A stretch of 64,000 nucleotides of DNA from Aporrectodea caliginosa (lineage: Eukaryota; Annelida; Clitellata; Crassiclitellata; Lumbricidae). The DNA is taken from positions 182,501 through 246,500 of the forward strand of contig JACEVL010000941.1 of NCBI GenBank assembly GCA_020284085.1, given 5' to 3'. Positions 55,898 to 64,000 of the stretch are shown here, one piece after another; position 1 is the first letter of the stretch, and every line of letters begins with the position of its first letter. The translations under genes and the position numbers were made by a program. The notes under the pieces were generated by a model that made no database searches, was not told where the DNA came from, and saw nothing but the letters and a program-made list of their open reading frames with translations.

Positions 55898-57211
55898 TAG
55901 GGAATGCAAACCCGGGGTCTATTTTCGAAACCCGGGTTTCGGGTTTGACCGCCGTGAAAACCCGGGTAACCCGGGTTTGGACGGGTTAACAAATTTTACA
56001 TGATAAATATTGTTACTGCACTATTTCTTGCGTAAGAACAACGTCGTCGTATGCAGCTACAAGTCCAAAGTTCTCCAACAGTCAAGAATTTTGCATAAAA
56101 AGAAAACTTTAGGATAATCGCGATATTTTTTATATAAGCAGTGTTTTTCAATAAAAAATGTTCCGGAACTGAACAATTCCAGAACAGTTATGGAAGACAT
56201 TGCAAGGGTTCCGAAGGCCTAAACCTAAGCCTCTAATTTTATAGCATCTTGAATACAATAAACACTGAAAACGTTGAAATTAAATTAAATTAACTAAATA
56301 ATTTTTATTAAAAATGTAAGTAAATAAAATAATTTTTAGCAGCTTGAAAAAATTCACGGAATGCCTTTCCGGAACGTTCTGTCTGAAAGAAACATTGCAT
56401 AGGCCTATAAAAAAATTGTCAAATGACAGCTTAATCGTCTACATCTCAACTTTAGGCCATTCCAGTGCCTGCCCATTTGCTTTCAGAAGATAATTTAGTC
56501 ATCGTTACTCTGCAACCCAATTTGGCAGAGCCAGAACTTACTAAAGTAGATGCTGCTTTGGAGACATATCGCTGCCTGTGATTGTGCTTGGACTAAGAGG
56601 CCTACCGTCATTAGCTTCGTCAGAACGACAAGGGTCACTAACGTCCTTGTGTTTCAGCAGGTTTATCTTATGCTTGGACCCGAGATGAATAGCCTATATG
56701 CATATTTCTTGTTGCACCGCTGGCAATTTTTGCTGCGAGTTACATAACTGACATTGAGCCGTCTGGCCCTCAGAATCCTGAACGAAATGATCCCAAACAC
56801 CACCCTTTACATTTGCTGATTTAGACATTGTTTGGACTTGTGTCTGAAATCACTAAATTCAAATAAAAACAGTTTACTGCTATTATTTACGAATTCGAAG
56901 CTACGACGCCGACGTGTCAAAACACTCAACATTAGTCACTGGTCGTGTGAAATGGGAAGCCACACTCATACGAAGTCACCAATAAAGATATGGAATGAGC
57001 CGATAAATAAGTAGTTAGAAGTTGTATTACGTAAACCCGTTGTCAACCACTATTATCGTTATATTTCCTTTACTCTGCATTTGTGAGTTTCACACCATGA
57101 AGGACGGTGAAAGTTACGATTTTCAAACCCGTCGAACCCGGGTTTCAATCGCGTTAAAACCCGGGTTTCGGGTTTGGAAAAAAGCCGGGTAACCCGGGTT
57201 TGCATTCCCTA
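55898..57211 (-). mobile_element. 1314-bp hAT element with transposase relic
   Basis: Inverted ends TAGGGAATGCAAACCCGGG are identical for 19 bp, and perfect 8-bp duplications GTAGGCGC flank it (55890-55897, 57212-57219). Both subterminal regions carry several AACCCGGGTTT palindromes. The interior keeps the start of a BED-finger transposase on the minus strand and otherwise non-coding DNA. It is thus an internally deleted, non-autonomous copy. Confidence 0.9.
56694..56828 (-). pseudogene. hAT transposase N-terminal BED-finger relic
   Basis: From an ATG at 56828, 44 codons run to a stop. The peptide has VWDHF followed by C-x2-C (QCQLCN), the first half of a BED zinc finger, which binds the element's own ends. 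Past the stop, in another frame, LLKHKDVSD (near 56645-56660) matches the second half (NLLKHL...H). Everything after the finger, including the catalytic and dimerisation regions, is missing. Identification rests on this motif pair plus the hAT ends around it. Confidence 0.7.
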
Positions 57212-57811
57212 GTAGGCGCGCATTTTCTGTTGCTAGCCCTATAGTGCAATTAAAAAATTTGTTCAAAACGGCAACCAAAATGATGACAATAGAATTTTTG
57301 CATTTTTTTCTTTTTTCATACAATGGTCTATAAATATTTCTTAGAAATCCAGGTTGCAGCCTTTAGAAATGTCAGTGTTCAAGATTCATATAAAAAATCA
57401 AGTAAAAATCCCGGTTACAAACATTCAAGGTTCAGTTCAAATGTTTGATATTTTCTTTTCAAAATTGTATCTAAAGTGTTTCTTAGAAATCAAGGTTACA
57501 TGAAGAACTCCGCCACTGTTCGCTTTCTGACAGTGCCAGTCCCAAGCCTGGATAAAGGAGGAGGGCGACGCTAATGGTCTTTGTTACCACACAGCTAGTC
57601 GTTAAAAAGGAAATACACAGGTTACATGAAACTGTTGAGATTACATGCATGTATTCATCTACGGATCTCTGCTTGTTGAACAATCACCTCCACAGACACA
57701 CAAAGCAGTACGTGTAAGTGAGAGCTTCCTGCAAGAACATCGTTTTACACAAACCTTCTTCCACTTGTAGGACACCAACTCTGTATGTAGGCTATATATG
57801 TATTATATATA

Positions 57812-57849
<38 letters not shown>

Positions 57850-58684
57850 TGCCTATCACTTCCTGTTTTATATATATTTATACAATTGCCTATCACTTCC
57901 TGTTTATGAAAGGGAAATGTTTCTTCTGGTTTCTTGTAGTCCGACGAAAGTGATCAATAAACTGTTAATTAACTACAACAGCCAAGAGCCTCCGATGAAA
58001 GGTCAGTGCGTTTCTTATATATCCCATCACTTACAAGAAGACGCATAACACAAACGATGACAGCCAACCATCCGTCGACAACACAAACAGATCCACCGAC
58101 AAAACATAAAGAGACATATATAGTTACATACAGATACATACGAGACATACACACAGACAGACACGCAGACAAAGACGAATAGTTAGATTGCCATCCATCA
58201 GCCGCAAACACAGATGTACTGGCAAAAGATACATGGCCGAACAGGAAGACAGACACGTCAAACATATAAGCAGATAAACAAAAAGCAACACAAACTGATA
58301 AACAGAGAAACAGTGAGAGAGAGACACAGACAGACAGACAGAGACAGACAGAGACAGACAGACAGAGACAGACAGAGAGACAGAGAGAGAGAGGCAGAGA
58401 GAGTGACACATGTACTGACGATTGGTTGGTCAGTTACATGTACATCTTGCCGAGTCTGCAAAATTGTTGAACACACAACGCAGATGTGTTAGATAAAGAA
58501 CGCAGTGGACAGACTGAACGGAGATACACACAGAGACAGGGGAAGAGACACGACACGTACAGGCAGCATGATAGAAAGGAAGGCATGCAGGCACACAGAC
58601 AGACAGATCGAGAATTAGACAGACGACTTGCATCATTGTACGTAGACAACGGAGAATGTGGATTGGACTATGATTTGGAAGGGG
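57212..58684. other. anonymous sequence with simple repeats
   Basis: (TA)n at 57812-57843 beside a 33-bp duplication of ATACAATTGCCTATCACTTCCTG. (GACA)n/(GA)n at 58310-58402. No gene recognised. Confidence 0.55.
57534..57610 (+). repeat. dispersed repeat GGATAAAGGAGGAGGGCGACG, copy 3
   Basis: GCCTGGATAAAGGAGGAGGG then CGACGCTAATGGTCTTTGTTA, followed by TAGTCGTTAAA. Partner of 55399-55477. Confidence 0.7.
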
Positions 58685-58945
58685 TTTTGGTGAATGGTAA
58701 CACTCTGGCACGAACAACAGAAGATCAAAATTTACCCGGTATCGCTTCCCGCTACCCTCCCAAAGGTTCGACTCAGCCTTTCATTCGCAAGATGGCCTTG
58801 GTAAAATGAGCAGTAGGACGTGATGGTCGCCTTGCATGGCTGTCATACAGTGAAATTCGACTCCTGTAATAACTTGTAATCATCCGTTCATACTATGAAT
58901 TGTAATCATACGGTTTTCATGTCAGTTCAATTAATAAAATAATTA
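58685..58945 (+). mobile_element. tRNA-derived SINE family A, near full length
   Basis: Head TGAATGGTAACACTCTGGCACG (A-box side) and GGTATCGCTTCCC (B-box side), then CTACCCTCCCAAAGGTTCGA, CTCAGCCTTTCATTCGC, GAGCAGTAGGACGTGATGG. The tail ends with AACTTGTAATCATCCGTTC and CATGTCAGTT. The tail matches 63714-63906 inverted. The combined structure is pol III head, body and LINE-like tail. Confidence 0.65.
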
Positions 58946-59904
58946 AATTATGTTTCTTTCACTGAAAGCGACCAACGATTGATGTTCAATGTATCATGTC
59001 AACGCAGCTACGGAAGTCATTAGATTGGATTAGTTTATGTCCGTCAAAACCCTTTTACAACCTTTGTTGAGACAGGTAAGCCAGAGACGACGCCAGACAT
59101 TTTTTAATAATCAGGGCTTTGCCAGGGCAGTCATACAAGTAAACAGCGCAGAGGGCGATTTATGGCAAGCAGGGAAACACTATGGCAGCCTTGTGGCAGG
59201 GCAACGACCACGGCAAAGGTTTTTACCAGGGCATTTGTCCTGGCTTGCCCTGCTGTAGCGAAGCGACTGAGGAAAGCTGAACAAGCATACATATGCACAA
59301 CCTGCAAATACATTTCATGTATGAATATATATACACATACATGTATGTATGTACATGTATATATGTTTATATTGCTTAATAAGTTCATTAGATTGTGCCA
59401 CTGTGTTAGGTAGCGTGTATACCTGCAATGATATTGCTTTAACTGGACCGTACTATCCAAAAACTTTCGGAAATAAAACCGTGAATCTGGGTCACACAGG
59501 ACCACACGAACATACACGCCCACAAGCACGCACACAGACAGAGACAGACAGACATACGACCATCCATTTTATATCCCGTAATTCTTCGATGCCTTGCGTG
59601 GTCTTGGTCGTCAGCCGGCGATATATATATTCAAACGCAGACTGTGATATCCTTCAGAAGGAATTCCATTCTGGAAACTGCGATTATCGAATTTCAACAG
59701 AAGGGATGATCGTTCTTGCTCTGCGTCATCCACACTGCTACTGCCATCTAGTGTTCGCTGTCTTCGACTCTCCTTTACAATAAATTCAATTTCTGTTCTG
59801 CTTCCTAAGATGAGTCTGCAGACGCTGGGCATCGCGAACCAACCGATCATCATGCCCTATATCCTCATTCTCTCCTCCACACCTTGGCCTAGACGTCAAG
59901 CAAT
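58946..59904. other. anonymous sequence
   Basis: CAG/GTAAGCC at 59072 is a donor-like site with no convincing acceptor. GGGCAGTCAT, GGGCAACGAC and GGGCATTTGTCC GGCA-rich words repeat at 59120-59250. No gene recognised. Confidence 0.45.
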
Positions 59905-60260
59905 CTATATATATTCATTCATTCATTCAGAGCATTTATATAGCGCCCCTTCAAGAAACTACTCAGGAGCGCTCCCGGCCCAGCCACGACTAAAGAAAAA
60001 GACTTGAGGGACTTGTAGAACCCTGTCAGATGGCTTACAAGTAAAAACGGAGCTTAAGTGGTAGGTCATTCCAAATGGAAGGGCCAACAACCGAGAAAGC
60101 ACGGCGCTGCCTAATAACCAAGCGAGTCCGTGGAACAAGGAACTCACCCCTCGTCGCAGAGCGAAGCACCCGACGCACTGGAACAACAGACACTGGGCGG
60201 CAAAGATCACGCAAGTAAGATGGAGCGCAGCCAAGAACACAACGAGAAACAAGAGCAGCA
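59905..60260 (-). repeat. GCGC-type retroposon with (ATTC)n tail
   Basis: (ATTC)n at 59917-59930 followed by ATTTATATAGCGCCCCTTC and CAGGAGCGCTCCCGGC, as at 27.97 kb. Further in, GGTCATTCCAAATGGAAGGG CCAACAACCGAGAAAGC (split here) resembles 16.38 kb. Orientation is minus if (ATTC)n is the tail. Confidence 0.55.
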
Positions 60261-60441
60261 ATGCAGACAATATATACAGAGGAATGATTCCTTACTTTTC
60301 GGTGGCAGTTACGTGTTTTGTTCAGTTACTCTAAGTTTTGTACTATACGAAAACTCGTCTGTGCGAAGCGGTTGGAAAACCATCACGGAGCTAAATTGAA
60401 TTGTTCAGGCAAAACTTGAATCTCAATATATAACCATAACA

Positions 60442-60538
60442 ATACATTTTATTGGTTCCGTCAAACAAACAAAACAAATCAATTCAAATAAAATACAGAC
60501 AATTAAGTAAGAATGAAAGTTATCAGGGAACAACAGGG
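60442..60538 (-). repeat. retroposon 3'-tail repeat, copy 2
   Basis: Partner of 443-523: ATACATTTTATTGGTTCCGTC, AACAAACAAAAC, GGGAACAACAGGG. Confidence 0.55.
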
Positions 60539-61984
60539 ATACATGCAGTGTGAGACAGATTCATGGAAATAATTACGCAGACACACCATTATGGGCCTAA
60601 GTAAACGCATGCAGATAGGTTTTTTGTTGACTTGTTATATTTCTAAGTTCCCTCCATGGACTTCTGACATTTTACTGACTGTAAAAAGTAAGTAGGCCTA
60701 ATTAAGGTCGACTCCAACTGCCCTGGAAGCCGCAAGATGTCGTCAAAGAGTTGATACTATGACTGACCTTTTCCCGTAGCATTCGTCCTTCCTTTTCATC
60801 TGTGCGCTCGATCCCCAGGTAGGCTATTCTAGCCCTCTGTTCTCCCTTTGATATATGCTACTGCGAATTCAGACATTTGCCCCATAGGAAGCTACTCTTC
60901 TCATCTCCCCATTTTGCTCGTCTTTCGCCAAGACAAGCAGGCTGTTTTTGTCAATCCGACAATCTGTCTGCAGGTATGTTTGTGTTATTAATGTATATCC
61001 GCTTGTCTGTCTGTTTGCCTGTTTGTCTGTCTGTGTGCTTTTGTGGTTTTTATGAATATCTGCATGTATGTTTGTCTGAGTACTCGCTTATCGTCTCCTC
61101 TATTGTCTGTCTATTTGTCTCTCTGCCTGCTTTTCTGTCTATAATTATATGCATGTATGTATGTAGACGTACGTAGACGTACATGTAGTGTATGTATGTT
61201 TGAATGCACCTACTTCTGTTTGTATGTCTGCTTGGTTCTCTGAATATATGTATGTGGAACAATGATAGTGTCTGCCTGTCGATATAATATGTCTACGACT
61301 CAGGGTTGCAACCCAATCTTTTCTTAAGCTGATTGATATAGCGCCGGTAGAATTTGATCACTGTGACGCAGGTTTAGCCTAATGTGACGCTAAGCATTTT
61401 AAAATTTTCATCACATTAGGCCTACGCTAGATTACATTACAATCTCAAACATATCAAAGGCCTACATCGTGACATGGAAGAACCTGTTCGACACGGCGAA
61501 TCACCACCGCGTGTGAATTCATCAAAGTAATTCATCACGGATTATTAATTAACCAGGTATCAGAGATCATTTACATGACAATATCTTCGCCTAGCTCTGC
61601 GCCTTCCATCATCGTGTTATGCAATGCATAGCGAAAGATTATTCGCCAACTCTGTATTGCATTGCGGTGCTTTTTAGCACGAGCTGTATGATACCGTTGC
61701 GTCATAACGCGCTGTTTATATCGAGTTAGTCGTCTGAACTGTTTCCAGGGATCGGCTGTTTCCCCTGTTCCAAAGGTACTTGGTATTCCTGACGTGTGGC
61801 CTCCACCCGGATCTTATTTCCTAGTCTATGTCCCAATTCCTGCTCTTTATGATATTGCATTATTTCGAATTCCGTTCAGACGGTGATGGTTAACAGAGGC
61901 TGGATAGACTTTACTACTGATCTGATTCACGCTCTGTGCGCTCACACAATTCCTATATTTCCATGTTTAGTATTAATCTGCGCA
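60539..61984. other. anonymous sequence with CTGT/ATGT-rich part
   Basis: Degenerate CTGT/TATG tetramers at 60985-61260; TGATATAGCGCCGG at 61330. No gene recognised. Confidence 0.5.
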
Positions 61985-62720
61985 AACGCACAGACGAGCG
62001 CACGAGAGAATGGATGGGGGATGAATGGGGGATGGAGATGGGGGGATGGGGAGATTGACGGCTGGATGGACGGATGGACGGACGGATGGATGGACGGACG
62101 GACGGATGGATGGATGGACGGATGGGACGGATGGACGATGGATGGATAGACGTACGGACGGATGGATGGACGGACGGACGGATGGATGGATGAATGGATA
62201 GACGGAGGATGGATGGATGGACGGGTGGACGGATAGATAGACGATACGGATGGATGGATGGGATGGATAGATGGATGGACGGATGATGGACGGATGGGAT
62301 GGATGGGGATGGATGGACGGACGGATGGATGGGTAGACATGGATGGATGGATGCGGACGGACGGATGGATGGACGGATAGATGGATGAATGGATAGATGG
62401 ATGGATGGATGGACGGATGACGGATGGATGGATAGATGGAGACGGAGGGAGGGATGGACGGATGAATGGATGGGGGATGGATGAGATGAGTGGAAGGATG
62501 AACAGATGGATGGATGGGGGATGGATGGGGATGGATGGATGGACGGACGGGATAGATAGACGGATGGATGGACGGATGGATGGATGAACGGATGGATGGA
62601 TGGACGGAAGGATGAACGAACGGATGGATGGATGGGGGAATGGATGGGGATGGATGGATGGGGATGGATGGGGAATGGATGGATGGATGGATGGATGGAT
62701 GGATGGATGGATAGACGAAT
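61985..62720. repeat. (GGAT)/(GGAC) tetranucleotide field, about 735 bp
   Basis: GGAT, GGAC and GGGGAT units with irregular interruptions. The 270-codon HPSIHPSI frames on the minus strand are artefacts. Confidence 0.95.
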
Positions 62721-63544
62721 GAGAAGATGAACGTATGGACAGAAGATGAACGGAGGGAGCAAAGAGATGCTGAGCATCGGACGAAGGTCGGCATTATCAT
62801 TAGAGAGAAGGACGTATGCAGGTTGAACGTTTAATTAAAAAAATCGTCTCAGGCGGGAGATCCTTTTCCCTCTGAGGAATACTATCCCCACCAGCACATC
62901 CGGGGAATTAGTGGCATAGTGCAGGCTTTGGTTTCCATTAATGGTCCCGTATAAATCACTTCGAGGGAAAAAGACAGAAGACTATTTTCGAATCAGTTAT
63001 AGCAGGCGTTGAAAAGCCTATCCATACAGGCTGGCAGGCAGACAAACAGACGGATACCACGACAGATATACAGGCAGACAAGCATACATATCAGCAGGCA
63101 CAAGCAGAAGCAAAGAACAGGATCGAGAGAAATTAATGCAGGTTTTATAGGTCACATAAAGGAAATAATCCCACAAATCCAAGCTGCGATCTCTGCTTGG
63201 AACCCATTTAGCGCACTTGCCATTGAGTCTTTCACTAAGGCCATCACAATGCAAGTACAGAAATTGTTGTCTTCCAATCGGCTTCGACTGAATCTGGCGA
63301 TGGCCGGATGTATTAATATTTTGTCCTTCCAGAATTTCCGTGGGCATTGGATGATAACTATCTGTGCTTTATACGGGATAACGACATTTTCATCATATCA
63401 GAAAATCCCCACATCAGTGTCGGAGCATTAAAAGCAAGAATCTTAGCGAATTATAAAAATACCTTTCTTTTGGTATCTAAATAACTTTAAACGACTGTGA
63501 GCCACCCGCAGTAAAGATCCGAGAAATTAATCTATCTGATAAAC
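62721..63544. other. anonymous sequence
   Basis: A 140-codon plus-strand frame (63009-63431) starts in GACA-rich sequence and shows no recognisable domain. No gene is asserted. Confidence 0.4.
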
Positions 63545-63625
63545 CGACCGACCAAGAGGAGGAATCGAACCCGGGCCGCCGGCGTGGCGAGCGAGGCTAC
63601 CAACCCACTCGAGCCACTCAGGAGC
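63545..63625 (-). mobile_element. tRNA-like SINE head
   Basis: On the minus strand, GAGTGGCTCGAGTGGGTTGG (A box) is followed 30 nt later by CCCGGGTTCGATTCCTCC (B box). Acceptor-stem pairing is absent, so this is a SINE head or tRNA pseudogene, not a working tRNA. Confidence 0.5.
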
Positions 63626-63713
63626 ATTAGGTGGTAACCATCTAGGCTTTATACGGGATACGGGCAATCAGCTCCACCTATCGTCCCTGAAAAATTCGCT
63701 GCCCAGATTTCGC

Positions 63714-63906
63714 TTTATCGTTTATTGTTTTTCAAACTGACATGAACGCAGTATGATTACAAGTCATAGTGCGAACGGACGTTCACAAGTTATTAAAGGA
63801 GTCAAATTTAACTGTTTGGCAATGCCATGCAACGCGCCCATCACGTCCTACTGCTCATTTTACCAGCGCCATCTGGCGAATGAAAGGCTGAGTCGACCTT
63901 TAAACA
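63714..63906 (-). mobile_element. tRNA-derived SINE family A, body and tail
   Basis: Minus-strand order: AGGTCGACTCAGCCTTTCAT, GCCAGATGGCGCTGGTAAAA, GACGTGATGGGCGCG, CATGCATTGCC-like spacer, AACTTGTGAACGTCCG, CATACTGCGTTCATGTCAGT, then AAAAACAATAAACG. It matches 58.75-58.95 kb in order and spacing. The tRNA head is missing. Confidence 0.65.
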
Positions 63907-64000
63907 GACCAGACATTGTATCTGACAGCGTCTGACGACAAACAGACCTAGAACCAGACAGATATATCTAGTGTCGATGTCGATTGGTGCTCTCGAGTTG
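63907..64000. other. anonymous end of window
   Basis: No feature recognised. Confidence 0.5.

Noticed and set aside
61942..62800. 270-275-codon HPSIHPSI frames
   Set aside because: Produced by (GGAT)n; both overlapping frames look equally 'coding', which excludes real selection.
63545..63625. Possible tRNA gene on the minus strand
   Set aside because: Good A and B boxes but no acceptor stem; treated as a SINE head.

Overview
This is a eukaryotic, almost certainly metazoan, nuclear window with very low gene density. It is dominated by microsatellites, minisatellites and transposable elements of animal type: hAT, Tc1/mariner, Harbinger-like, L2/CR1/jockey-type LINEs and tRNA-derived SINEs. 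A SINE at 24.7 kb carries a core resembling the Deu domain known from deuterostome SINEs, and the palindrome TAGGCCTA occurs 20 times. A marine invertebrate deuterostome is my best guess, but the sequence does not prove it. No bacterial features, CRISPR array or rRNA are visible.

Only two long reading frames look like real proteins. The first is a poly-C2H2 zinc-finger protein (11.1-13.0 kb, minus strand), with about 15 fingers in tandem plus a duplicated C-terminal finger module. The second is an apparently intact mariner-family transposase (35.7-36.8 kb, minus strand) inside a 1.53-kb transposon with perfect 46-bp inverted ends. A third host-gene hint is a pair of 33-nt candidate micro-exons at 31.04 and 31.61 kb, each with good splice signals and both open in the same phase.

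Layout: 0-11 kb holds anonymous DNA, simple repeats, a 180-bp hAT MITE (3.4 kb), a 412-bp hAT MITE (6.2 kb) and a Harbinger-like MITE (9.6 kb). 11-13 kb is the zinc-finger gene with decayed fingers upstream. 13-17 kb holds an inverted minisatellite field, a composite repeat, SINE/LINE pieces and a possible hAT element. 17-31 kb is mostly pyrimidine-rich or simple-sequence DNA with a 200-bp foldback, tandem duplications, LINE tails and an intact-looking SINE with target duplications. 31-33 kb holds the candidate micro-exons and a CpG-rich stretch. 34-40 kb is a transposon nest: a 980-bp TA-flanked element, the mariner and a 5'-truncated LINE. 40-50 kb holds long (TAA)n, (CCA)n and purine tracts, further hAT MITEs and a 1.25-kb minisatellite. 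50-64 kb holds an L2-type LINE remnant, a 1.3-kb hAT with a relic of its transposase, SINE copies and a 0.7-kb (GGAT)n field.

No pathway or operon links these parts. Most of the window is the product of transposition, SINE/LINE retroposition and simple-repeat growth from retroposon tails.
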